From positions 1 through 64,000 of the forward strand of contig NZ_LAJC01000022.1 of the NCBI RefSeq assembly GCF_000981225.1: a DNA stretch of 64,000 bases, in the 5' to 3' direction. The stretch comes from Allosalinactinospora lopnorensis. GTDB taxonomy: Bacteria > Actinomycetota > Actinomycetes > Streptosporangiales > Streptosporangiaceae. Made by a program: the position numbers and the translations under genes. Positions 17,729 through 25,432 of the stretch are shown here, piece by piece (the first letter of the stretch is position 1; each line of letters opens with the position of its first letter). Under the pieces are notes generated by a model, which had not been told where the DNA came from, made no database searches, and was given only the letters and a program-made list of their open reading frames with translations.

Positions 17729-18586
17729 TCAGATGATCGGAGGGCGGCCGGTGCGGGTCATCCGCCAGGCCGTGGACCACTTGATCGGGGTGCGCGGTCC
17801 GGCCTCTTGGCGCCAGCCCTCCTTGAACCCCTGGAACCACGCCTTCAGGGCCGATCGGGAACGTTCGCGCAGCAGGGTGATACCGATCCAGTTCACCAGG
17901 TAGACGGCGGCCAGGGGCCAGGGCAGGTTGCGCCGGGCCAGCCAGACGCGGTTGCGGGCGTTGAGCCGGTAGAAGTCGTCGTGCCGCGTGGGCGCCACCG
18001 CCGGGTGGTACATCACGGCTTCGGCATCGTAGACGATCTCGTAACCGGCGTTCAGGATCCGCCAGGCGAGGTCGGTCTCCTCGTGCGCGTAGAAGAAGCC
18101 GCCGGGCAGGCCGCCGCCCTTGTCGAAGGCCGCACGGCGGATCGCGCACGCCCCACCCAGGAACGTCGTGACGCGGCTGGAGCGCTGCGGGTCGCCGGAA
18201 CGCAGCCGGGGGACGTGCCGCCGCTGGTCGGGGCCGCCGTCGGGGTCGGCGATCCGGAACGAGATCGCACCCAGGCCGGGATCGGCGGCGAACCGGTCGT
18301 GGACATGGCGGGCCAGGTCTCGGGAGCGGTACCAGCCGTCGTCGTCCAGGAAGAGGATGATGTCCCCACCGCAGGCGCTGACCCCGTGGTTGCGCCCCTC
18401 GGGGATCCCGAGGTTCTCCGGCAGCCGGACGACGGTGACGCCGTCGGGGAGCTCAGGGAGGTCGGAGCCGTTGCTCACAACGACGACCTCGATGTCGGCG
18501 TTCTCCTGCTCGGAAACGCTCCCGATCGCACGCCGGAGCTCAGCCGGACGGTTCCCCATGGTCAGGAGCACGCAGGAGATCTTCAT
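17729..18586 (-). CDS. GT2-family glycosyltransferase
   Basis: A 285-residue GT-A enzyme: CVLLTMGNRPAELRRAI at the start, EVVVVSNGSD, the motif IILFLDDDGWYR (DxD), and the acceptor-region signature FFYAHEETDLAWRIL (ED). This resembles rhamnosyl-type and other GT2 transferases of wall-polymer loci. A good GGAGG precedes the ATG at 18586. It has no close co-directional neighbour, since 305 bases separate it from the next minus-strand gene. Confidence 0.87.
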   Translation of the reverse strand: MKISCVLLTMGNRPAELRRAIGSVSEQENADIEVVVVSNGSDLPELPDGVTVVRLPENLGIPEGRNHGVSACGGDIILFLDDDGWYRSRDLARHVHDRFAADPGLGAISFRIADPDGGPDQRRHVPRLRSGDPQRSSRVTTFLGGACAIRRAAFDKGGGLPGGFFYAHEETDLAWRILNAGYEIVYDAEAVMYHPAVAPTRHDDFYRLNARNRVWLARRNLPWPLAAVYLVNWIGITLLRERSRSALKAWFQGFKEGWRQEAGPRTPIKWSTAWRMTRTGRPPII

Positions 18587-18891
18587 CGCTGTGAGCCTCC
18601 AGGACCGCTCCGGTTCTCACTCCGGTCGACTGTAGAGGAGGCGGGGTAGCTGCCGGACCGTTCACCCGACGGGCGGGCGCCCTCTCCGCTCCGGGAGGGT
18701 GCCGCCGGCGCTTCCTGAGGAACTGGACTGGTCATGAGAACCGATCATCAAGGTGGACAGCGGTTGGACAGGATATGAGCATCGCACGAAGAGGCTAACA
18801 AAGGAATAAAGAAAGGTTTGAGATCGGCACCGGCCTGCGCAGGGAAGACGGCCGATGGTCCGGCCCCGCGGGGTGCGGGACCGGACCGGAC
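18587..18891. other. Intergenic stretch, no gene seen
   Basis: No coding pattern is visible. Positions about 18785-18825 are unusually A/purine-rich for this window (AACAAAGGAATAAAGAAAGG) and may belong to the promoter of the GT2 gene at 18586. No clear -10/-35 pair was found. Confidence 0.4.
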
Positions 18892-19662
18892 TCAGTACAG
18901 CCGACGCGAAGCCAGCACGCTCACCAGGTGCAGGACGGTCTGCAGCGCGGCCACCGCGACGCAGACGGCCACAAGGACCTGGGTGGCCAGCAGGTCGCCG
19001 CGGACCGCGTCCACCACGGCGGCCACCACCGCCAGCAGCGACAGCTCCACGGCCTGGATCACCCGGTGGAAGCGCAGGCTCGACGCGAGCTTGCGCGCCA
19101 GCCCAAGGCCGGCCGAGCGCGGCTGCATGGCCGTCTCAGGGATCTTGTCCGGCAGGCCGGCCTTCGCGCGGGCCACCGAGACATTGTCGGTCTCGACCTT
19201 GATCAGCGCGGCCCCGATCGCGGCGGCCATGCCGGCGATCACCCATCCACCGGCCTCGAACCCGCCCTGGGCGCGGATACCAAGGCCGATCAGCAGGGTG
19301 ATCTCGGCCAGGTAGTGCCCGATGCGGTCGAGGTAGATCCCCGCGACACTGGTCCGGCCGGTGTACCGGGCGACCTCGCCGTCGGAGCAGTCGAGCAGCA
19401 GGTAGACCTGGACCAGGACGGCCGCGAGCAGCGCCGACCACAGGCCTCCGAACGCCAGGACCACACCGGCGAGCACGCCGAACGCCATCATGAGGTAGGT
19501 GATCGGGTTCGGTGGCACACCGAGGCGGATGAACCCGGTGCTCACATACGGCGAAATATCGCGCATGTAGAGCCGGCCCGCCCAGTGCTCCTCGTTGACG
19601 CGCTCCTTTATGCCTTCGGGCTGCCCTCCCGCTCGGACGTCATCGACCGACGGTTTGGACAT
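18892..19662 (-). CDS. CDP-alcohol phosphotransferase family membrane protein
   Basis: About 256 residues with six hydrophobic helices. The family motif begins at residue 91: DCSDGEVARYTGRTSVAGIY then LDRIGHY. Asp91, Asp94, Gly95, Ala98-Arg99, Gly108 and Asp112 are all in place, but the fourth Asp (proposed general base) is His116. The family moves a phospho-alcohol from a CDP-alcohol to an alcohol acceptor at the membrane. The gene overlaps the end of the glycerol-1-P dehydrogenase gene, so it is translationally coupled, and it is the last gene of the 18.9-23.0 kb operon. The ATG at 19662 is chosen; an upstream in-frame start at 19692 is possible. The substrate is likely a polyol phosphate made by the two preceding genes. 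Confidence 0.85.
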   Translation of the reverse strand: MSKPSVDDVRAGGQPEGIKERVNEEHWAGRLYMRDISPYVSTGFIRLGVPPNPITYLMMAFGVLAGVVLAFGGLWSALLAAVLVQVYLLLDCSDGEVARYTGRTSVAGIYLDRIGHYLAEITLLIGLGIRAQGGFEAGGWVIAGMAAAIGAALIKVETDNVSVARAKAGLPDKIPETAMQPRSAGLGLARKLASSLRFHRVIQAVELSLLAVVAAVVDAVRGDLLATQVLVAVCVAVAALQTVLHLVSVLASRRLY

Positions 19663-20707
19663 ATTCACTGACGCTCCGCCGAATCTCGTCATCGGTCAGG
19701 TTCAGGTGCTCCAGAATCGTGTAGCGGCCCGGCCGGGTGGAGGGGGCGTAGGCCACGGCGCGCGCGAACCGGTCCTCGTCGAGCCCGATGTCGCCGGGAA
19801 CGATGGGCAGCTCGTGCCGAAGCAGGCAGGAGTGGATGTCCCTCATCCGTTCCTGCGTCTCGCCCTGGTAGCGCGTACGCAGGTAGTAGGCGTAGAGCGC
19901 GCCGATCCCGGCCAGTTCCCCGTGGTTGCTGGTCCCCGGGTAAAGCTGGTCTATGGCGTGCAGGATCTCGTGGCAGGCGCCGCTCGCCGGCCGGCTGGAG
20001 CCCGCGACGGACATCGCCATTCCGGACAGCACGAGCGCCTCGGCCAGTGCGGTGAGGAACTCCTGGGAGTCCACCGAGTCCTGCCGGTGCACGATGGCCT
20101 CGGCGGCGACCCGGGCGAAGGTGACGGCCATGCCGTCCACCGGCTCCCCCTGCTCGCGCCCTGCCAGTTCCCAGTCGGCGATGGCCGAGAGGTTGCTCAC
20201 GGCGTCGCCGATCCCCGAACGGACCAGGCGCTGGGGGCCGGCCCGGACATAGTCCACATCGACCACCACGGCGATCGGCATGGTGACGCCGTAGGAGCCC
20301 TTTCCGCTCTCGTGCTCAAGGGAGCTGACCGGGGAGGCGATGCCGTCGTGGGAGAGGTTGGTGGCCACCGCCACCATGGGGATGCCCGCCATGGACGCGG
20401 CGAACTTGGTGACATCGATGGTCTTGCCGCCGCCGATGCCGGCCACGGCCTCGTAGGCGCCCGAGCGCAGCTTCTTGCCGAGCTCGGTGGCGGTGTCGAC
20501 GCTTCCCCCGTTGACCTGGAAGACCTCGCAGTGGGGGAGGTCGAGCTCGGCCACGATCTGCGTGCCCTGGCCGGGGCCGACCGCGACGGCGATGCGGCCC
20601 TCATTGGCGATACGGCGGTCGGCGAGCACCGTGCCGAGGGAGCTGATGGCGCCGCGACGGACGTCGATCGCGAGAGGGGAGGTGACCATCCGGGCTAGTA
20701 GCGGCAT
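19640..20707 (-). CDS. sn-Glycerol-1-phosphate dehydrogenase-like (iron-containing alcohol dehydrogenase superfamily)
   Basis: A 355-residue protein. The NAD site GIGGGKTIDVTK is at about residues 90-101, and ATNLSHDGIASP at about 116-127. The metal ligand regions are GIGDAVSN (Asp), SRPASGACHEILHAID (His) and TSNHGELAGIGA (His). The SHDGIASP and SRPASG signatures are those of glycerol-1-phosphate dehydrogenases (archaeal EgsA, Bacillus AraM) rather than of glycerol dehydrogenases. The expected reaction is dihydroxyacetone phosphate to sn-glycerol 1-phosphate. The start overlaps the end of the nucleotidyltransferase gene (13 bases; an ATG at 20689 is an alternative) and its end overlaps the phosphotransferase gene, so all three are coupled. 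Confidence 0.85.
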   Translation of the reverse strand: MPLLARMVTSPLAIDVRRGAISSLGTVLADRRIANEGRIAVAVGPGQGTQIVAELDLPHCEVFQVNGGSVDTATELGKKLRSGAYEAVAGIGGGKTIDVTKFAASMAGIPMVAVATNLSHDGIASPVSSLEHESGKGSYGVTMPIAVVVDVDYVRAGPQRLVRSGIGDAVSNLSAIADWELAGREQGEPVDGMAVTFARVAAEAIVHRQDSVDSQEFLTALAEALVLSGMAMSVAGSSRPASGACHEILHAIDQLYPGTSNHGELAGIGALYAYYLRTRYQGETQERMRDIHSCLLRHELPIVPGDIGLDEDRFARAVAYAPSTRPGRYTILEHLNLTDDEIRRSVSEYVQTVGR

Positions 20708-21426
20708 GCGATCTCCCTCGCACGGTTCAGGTCGTCGTGGTCGTCGACCTCCACCCAGTCCACCTTGCCGATCGGCGCAACCGCGACCTTGCCGCCCCGG
20801 TTCACGAGTTCCTGGAACCCGTCCTCGTAGTAGAGCTGCGGGTCGCGTTCCCAGGTCGCCTTCAAAGCATCGGCGAGCCGGTCACCCACGTGCCCCTCGA
20901 TGAGAGTGGCGCCGATGTACTCGCCCGCGGCCACGACCGGATCCATGAGCTTGGTGATGGTGCGCAGGTGACCGGACTCGTCCAGGGTCACCTTCATCTC
21001 CTCGTCAGCGAGGGTCTTGGCATTGTCCACCGCCAGGAGCAGTTCCGGCCCCCGCGCGGCGAGTAGCGTCTCTTCCACACTCACCGGGTGGACGGTGTCG
21101 CCGTTGACGAGGAGGACGCCTTCGGAGAAGCAGTCGCGCGCGGTCCAGAGGGAGTAGGCGTTGTTCCACTCCTCGGCCTTGTCGTTGTAGACCAGCGTCA
21201 GCGTGACACCGTGCCGGCGTTCCAGGGCCTCCTTGCGCTCCTCCACCGCTTCGGCGCGGTAGCCGACGACGACCGCGACGTCGGTGAGCCCGGCCGCCGC
21301 GAGATTGTGCAGAGAGATGTCCATGATGGTGGTGTCACCATCGACCGGAACCAGCGCCTTTGGCAGGGTGTCGGTGTACGGGCGCAGCCGGCGGCCCGCT
21401 CCCGCGGCAAGAACCATACCGAGCAT
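20695..21426 (-). CDS. Sugar-1-P / polyol-P nucleotidyltransferase (NTP_transferase family)
   Basis: A 243-residue protein with the nucleotidyltransferase signature AAGAGRRLRPYTDTLPKAL, the metal-binding LVNGDTV, and a late DWVEVDDHDDL (second acidic site). Size and motifs resemble phosphocholine cytidylyltransferase-like and inositol-1-P cytidylyltransferase enzymes. Given its neighbours, I infer that it makes a CDP-polyol, perhaps CDP-glycerol from glycerol 1-phosphate. The start at 21426 is decided by an AAGGAGGAAGG just upstream; the open frame beyond it is not protein-like. It starts 17 bases after the DUF5941-type gene. Confidence 0.85.
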   Translation of the reverse strand: MLGMVLAAGAGRRLRPYTDTLPKALVPVDGDTTIMDISLHNLAAAGLTDVAVVVGYRAEAVEERKEALERRHGVTLTLVYNDKAEEWNNAYSLWTARDCFSEGVLLVNGDTVHPVSVEETLLAARGPELLLAVDNAKTLADEEMKVTLDESGHLRTITKLMDPVVAAGEYIGATLIEGHVGDRLADALKATWERDPQLYYEDGFQELVNRGGKVAVAPIGKVDWVEVDDHDDLNRAREIACRY

Positions 21427-21442
21427 GTACGCGCCTTCCTCC

Positions 21443-22090
21443 TTATGTTGTGGAGGCGTCCACGCCTCCCTGTTCGTTTCGCGGAACGTCCGCCACCGCC
21501 GTGATCGGGGTCGCGAGCCAACTCGTCCAGGTCTCCCAGACGAGCAGCACCACGAGGTACCCCGCGAGTGCCCCGTAGGCGAAGGGTAGCCAGCCCAGCA
21601 CACCGCCTAGAGCGATGAGCAGCATCCGCCCGTCCCATCCGAGCCTCGCCCGCATGGTCCATACGGGTGGGCGCACACCGCAGCGTGTGCGGCGAACGGC
21701 ATCGCAGTGGTGCAGCGCGACCACGGCCAGCAGTACGAACACCAATGGAGCGGGCACATCCGATCCGTGGCCGAGCGCGAGTAGGTAAAGATACTCCGTC
21801 CCGCGCAGGACCGGAGGGATCATCCAGTCGAAGCGCCCATCATGTGGATGTCCCGAAGCCGCCCCTGACAGCAGCAGAGCAACCGCCGGTGCGAACAGGG
21901 TAATGCCTGACAGCTGACCGAGTCCGGCCACCACCAGGGTGGCCACGACGAGCGCGCCCACCAGAGTGGGCAGCAGCGGCGGAACCGCACCCGCGACGAT
22001 CCTGCCGAACCCATCGCTAAAGTACCCGTCATCGCGGAGGAAACGCACGTCAACCCGGGTGTCCCGGGATTCCGGCGATATGGCGACCAT
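21443..22090 (-). CDS. DUF5941-like membrane protein
   Basis: A 215-residue protein with four or five hydrophobic helices and conserved-looking polar patches: SGHPHDGRFDWMIPPVLRGT, GTEYLYLLALG, ALHHCDAVRRTRCG and RLGWDGRMLLIALGG. From memory these match the C-terminal DUF5941 region of larger actinobacterial proteins that carry a CDP-alcohol phosphotransferase-like domain in front. Here that front part is a separate gene ending three bases upstream (TAG, CAC, then ATG), and the GAGG that serves as ribosome-binding site lies inside the end of that gene. Function unknown; the operon implies membrane-linked polyol-phosphate work. Confidence 0.75.
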   Translation of the reverse strand: MVAISPESRDTRVDVRFLRDDGYFSDGFGRIVAGAVPPLLPTLVGALVVATLVVAGLGQLSGITLFAPAVALLLSGAASGHPHDGRFDWMIPPVLRGTEYLYLLALGHGSDVPAPLVFVLLAVVALHHCDAVRRTRCGVRPPVWTMRARLGWDGRMLLIALGGVLGWLPFAYGALAGYLVVLLVWETWTSWLATPITAVADVPRNEQGGVDASTT

Positions 22091-22093
22091 GTG

Positions 22094-23045
22094 CTACCTC
22101 GCGTCGTCCCGCGCAGGATGATCCGCGAACTCACCGCAGACCGCAATGGCGCAACCGATGATCAGTGCGACAAACGTCACCCGCGCATCCCAAATCGTTA
22201 TAGTCAGAGCGATCACGGCGAAGCGCCCGGCTTGCGGGAACCGCGGAACGCGGCCCGACACGAGCGATCCCAGCGCCCGCCCGGTGTCAGGGTAGGCGCC
22301 CCCTTCGTGCGCCGGTTCGGCGCGTTCGTCCGGGACCGCGCCCATTTCGCGCATCACCTGGTAGCGCCCCTCCTCCCAGTGGGCCGGAGCCCTCGTACTG
22401 CGCGGCGCCGTACGGATCCGGATGGGGTGCTCCGGCTCCCCACTGCCGCGCGGCTCTTCTTCCTCCGGGCCGCCGAGCAGCTCCGCGGTGAGGGAGGGGT
22501 CACTCGGCGCGCGGCCGTTCGGTGAACTGCTGGGGTCCATGGCGTCCAGGGGCGAGCTGTGCTGGTGCCTCGCTGGTACCCCCTGGTGATCGACGGTGGG
22601 GTGCGGGGGCGCGGAGCGGGCTGTCCAGGCGGCCGCGACCGAATCGCGCATGGTCTGCGCGATGAGCGCCCCCGCGGCCCACGCCCACGCGTCCGGCACA
22701 CCGGTGAGAACCCCGCCGATGGCCAGACCCGCGTAGACGACGTACTCGCGCAGCCGCGACAGCAGGGTCTCCAGCCAGAGCAAGTGTGACCTGTCGATCG
22801 CGTCCGAGCTCCACACCGGTGGAATCGGTGAACAGCACCGCGCCCAGCAGCAGTGAACCGGCCAGTGCACCGCGCAGGCCGCCTTCGGTGAACCACACTG
22901 CGGCCGCCACAGCGAGGAACAGGCCGATCCGCGCGAGACCGGCCTGGGTCAGTGATGCGCGGTCGGCCCAGCTCGCCGCGAGCCGAACCGCAGGGCTGAC
23001 AATGCTCCCCGTCCCGTGAACGGCGTGCACCTGGACATCCGCCAC
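22094..23045 (-). pseudogene. Degenerate CDP-alcohol phosphotransferase-like membrane protein, frameshifted
   Basis: The N-terminal part (AASWADRASLTQAGLARIGL, then GGLRGALAGSLLLGAVLFTD) and the rest (DRSHLLWLETLLSRLREYVV, a proline/acid-rich linker, and two C-terminal helices) lie in different frames. Dropping one G at 22804-22805 joins them as TGVELDAIDRSHLL. The WLETLLSRLREYVVYAGLA stretch resembles the WLDA..DR.KEY..YAGLA end of a CDP-alcohol phosphotransferase site, but the Asp residues are missing (Glu and Ser instead) and there is no DG..AR motif. It is therefore probably a non-catalytic relative. The GTG at 23045 has GGGAGGG ahead of it. It is the first gene of the five-gene run ending at 18892. 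Confidence 0.6.
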
Positions 23046-23170
23046 ACCCGTGCCCTCCCGTACTCCCCTTGTTGTGAACCGTCGCCCAGAAGGATCCGTT
23101 CGACAATCATCGACACACCGGAAGGGGAAGGACCGGCGGGACACGCCCATCCGGACATCGTGGAAAACCG

Positions 23171-23205
23171 GCGGCCGGTGCTGCGTTCAGCGCAGCACCG
23201 GCCGC
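23171..23205 (-). terminator. Strong hairpin after the exporter genes
   Basis: A perfect inverted repeat with 15-base arms (GCGGCCGGTGCTGCG and its complement) and a five-base loop TTCAG. It lies 168 bases past the end of tagH in the direction of transcription and before the start of the 23045 gene, so it may end or attenuate the exporter transcript. There is no U tract. Confidence 0.65.
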
Positions 23206-23292
23206 AGAAGACCGGGGCGGTTGGGAGGCTCTGTCCGTTGCGGGTGGCTGGACGACGGTCGGAGGAAACCGCGGTGCGGAGCATCTCCAACA

Positions 23293-23367
23293 AGGGTGGT
23301 GGCGGGTGACGGGAACAGAACACCACACCGCGACGCGGTTCCTTTGAGGGTGGTGGCGGGTGACGGG
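23293..23367. repeat. Two 21-base direct repeats, 54 bases apart start to start
   Basis: The same 21 bases (AGGGTGGTGGCGGGTGACGG plus G) occur at 23293-23313 and 23347-23367, just past the stop codon of the ABC ATPase gene. The 33 bases between them differ. They could be a duplication scar or binding sites; nothing else supports a function. Confidence 0.7.
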
Positions 23368-23372
23368 CGGGC

Positions 23373-24179
23373 CTAGGCCGCCTTCTCATCCCCGTCGCCG
23401 TCGGTCTTCTTTTTCTTCTTCCGGGCTTCGATCTCGGCCTTGGTGTCCTCGTTGTAGGCTGCGAGCGAGCTCTCGATGTCGGAGTCCAGGGCCAGGGCGC
23501 CGTTCTTGATGTAGAGCCCCCGCCCGCAGAAACGCTTCAGGTCCGTCTCGCTGTGCGAGACGAGCACCATCGTGCGCTGATTCTGCAGCATCTTGTCGAT
23601 GGCGTCGTAGCACTTCCGCTTGAAGCTCTTGTCACCGACTGCGAGCACCTCGTCCACCAGCATGATGGGGTGCTCCAGCTGCGAGATCAGTGCGAAGCCG
23701 AGCCGCACCTTCATCCCGCTGGAGTAGTGGCGGACCGGGGTGTCGATGAACTTCTGGTCGATCTCGGCGAAGTCGACGATCTGCTCGAACCGCTCGTCGA
23801 TCAACTGCTGGGACATGCCGTGCAGCGACCCGACGAGGTTCACGTTCTCCCTGCCTGTGAGCTGGTCGTTGAACCCGGCCCGCAGCTCCAGCAGCGGAGC
23901 CACCTTCCCGCAGACGGCGACCTCGCCCTCGTCGGGGATGAGGACTCCGGCGATCAGCTTGAGCAGGGTGGACTTTCCGGTGCCGTTCTTGCCCACGATG
24001 CCGACGCACTCGCCCTTGGCGACCTCGAACGAGATGTCGCGCAGCGGCCAGAAGTCGGTACCGGTGTTGGGGTCGCGCTTCGTGCCGTGGATGAACATCT
24101 CGCGCAGGCTGCGCTTGCGTCTGCGGTTCATCGCGAACTTGACGCCGAGCCCCTTGGCCTCAATGACCGGCTCCGCCAT
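23373..24179 (-). CDS. ABC exporter ATPase, TagH/Wzt type
   Basis: A 268-residue ATPase with Walker A GKNGTGKST at residues 63-71, the ABC signature HYSSGMKVRLG, Walker B IMLVDEVLAVGD and the switch VLVSHS. A basic N-terminal stretch (RRRKRSLREMF) and the phrase GVLIPDEGEV are typical of TagH/Wzt-type polysaccharide and teichoic acid exporters. The C-terminus is a short Lys-rich tail, so no carbohydrate-binding domain is present. The gene follows the permease gene with no gap. The pair would export a finished lipid-linked polymer across the membrane. Confidence 0.92.
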   Translation of the reverse strand: MAEPVIEAKGLGVKFAMNRRRKRSLREMFIHGTKRDPNTGTDFWPLRDISFEVAKGECVGIVGKNGTGKSTLLKLIAGVLIPDEGEVAVCGKVAPLLELRAGFNDQLTGRENVNLVGSLHGMSQQLIDERFEQIVDFAEIDQKFIDTPVRHYSSGMKVRLGFALISQLEHPIMLVDEVLAVGDKSFKRKCYDAIDKMLQNQRTMVLVSHSETDLKRFCGRGLYIKNGALALDSDIESSLAAYNEDTKAEIEARKKKKKTDGDGDEKAA

Positions 24180-25007
24180 TTACAACTCCTTGAGGACGGA
24201 CGTTTCCAGACGCCGGAAGGTCGTGTATCCGATGATGAGCATGAGGATCGCTCCCCCGATCGTCGCGGACAGGATGAACGCGTCCGGGGCGTCGGCCGGG
24301 AACCAGACGGCGTGATGCATTTTGAAGATACCCAGGAGCGGGTTCAACGCGTACAAGGTCTTGAACCACTCTGGGAAGGTATCCGATTCCAGTACGAGCG
24401 TCGACGGGATGATGATCGCCGACGCGTAGAAGAGCACCCGGTTCAGGATACGCACAATGCGCTCGACATCACGGACAAGGACATTGATCGAGGCCAAAAG
24501 CAGTGTGACGCCCAGCGTGAACGCGAACTGCACCACGATCGCCAGCGGCAGCCACAGGAAGACGCCCTCGAGGGTCGTCCGCCCGCCCAGGAAGAACACG
24601 AAGACCAGCAGCACCGGCCAGGTGAACAGGTAGTCCACGAACTTGGTGGCGACGACCGAGAAGGGGAAGATCTCCCGGGGCACCTTCATGGTGGTGATGA
24701 GCTTGGAGTGCGTGATCAGCGCCCTCGGGGCCTCGCTGAACCCGGCGCTGAACCACAGCCAGGGGAGCAGCCCTGAGATCAGGAACAGCAGGTACCCGCC
24801 AGGTGCCTCGTCCCCCCCGGGCACTCCCCGGTTGGTGTTGAATATCAGGCCGAAGACGAAGAAATAGACCCCCGCCATTGCCAGTGGCTCCAGCATCGAC
24901 CACGCGTAGCCGAGGATCGACTGCTGGTACTTGACCTTAAGGTCACGCCGGACCAGAAGGCCCACGACCTTCCGGTTCTGCCAGACGGCCAGCGCCCTTG
25001 ACGCCAC
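24180..25007 (-). CDS. ABC-2 type exporter permease, TagG/Wzm type
   Basis: About 275 residues with six hydrophobic helices. The N-terminal patch LLVRRDLKVKYQQSILGYAW and the following SMLEPLAMAGVYFFVFGLIF are hallmarks of TagG/Wzm permeases. The GTG at 25007 is chosen because GGAGGAG lies six bases before it; a GTG at 25013 abuts that site and cannot use it. It pairs with the ATPase at 23373-24179. It is divergent from the cytidylyltransferase gene at 25433. Confidence 0.9.
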   Translation of the reverse strand: MASRALAVWQNRKVVGLLVRRDLKVKYQQSILGYAWSMLEPLAMAGVYFFVFGLIFNTNRGVPGGDEAPGGYLLFLISGLLPWLWFSAGFSEAPRALITHSKLITTMKVPREIFPFSVVATKFVDYLFTWPVLLVFVFFLGGRTTLEGVFLWLPLAIVVQFAFTLGVTLLLASINVLVRDVERIVRILNRVLFYASAIIIPSTLVLESDTFPEWFKTLYALNPLLGIFKMHHAVWFPADAPDAFILSATIGGAILMLIIGYTTFRRLETSVLKEL

Positions 25008-25432
25008 CGCCACCTCCTCCGGGATGCGTTCGTCATCTGGTCGACCGCGGCGACGGCACCCGTCACGCGGTCCGGGCCGGGCACCGGCGTCCGCCGGACC
25101 CGCCTGCGATGAACCTTGAGCGCGGCCATACCGGCGCTCGACCGCCAGGAACGAGCTGCGGCCGTTCGGTTCGAGAGTCGGATGTCCAGGGGGCTCCGGC
25201 GCTACACAGCATGACAGCCGCGCGCTCCACCCCTGGGATCAGTGCCCGAATACTGGCATTCTCGCCCATCGGGAACCCCAATCAGGCGTCTCAGATTACC
25301 CCCGCTTCAGAGAGCATGGTTCCACAGCCGCCGATTGTTCGACCGATGTTAGCCCGGCCGGCGCCCGGATCCACACCCAAGTGTCCGCTGGCCATGTCCT
25401 ACCCTCACTATCGATACGGAGAGAGGTGTTCC
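25008..25432. other. Divergent intergenic region
   Basis: 425 bases between the exporter permease (minus) and the IspD/TarI-like gene (plus). No convincing coding pattern: the long open frame on the plus strand here lacks a ribosome-binding site and has no family character. It should hold the promoters of both transcripts; I could not pick out -10/-35 boxes. Confidence 0.5.

Larger units (their letters stand above)
23046..23372. other. Intergenic stretch with hairpin and direct repeats
   Basis: No gene seen in 327 bases. It holds a strong hairpin (23171-23205) and a pair of 21-base direct repeats (see separate entries). It separates the TagGH-type exporter genes from the downstream phosphotransferase operon, all on the minus strand. 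Confidence 0.6.

Noticed and set aside
23171-23205. 6C-type structured RNA
   Set aside because: The hairpin lacks paired C-rich loops; it is better read as a terminator.
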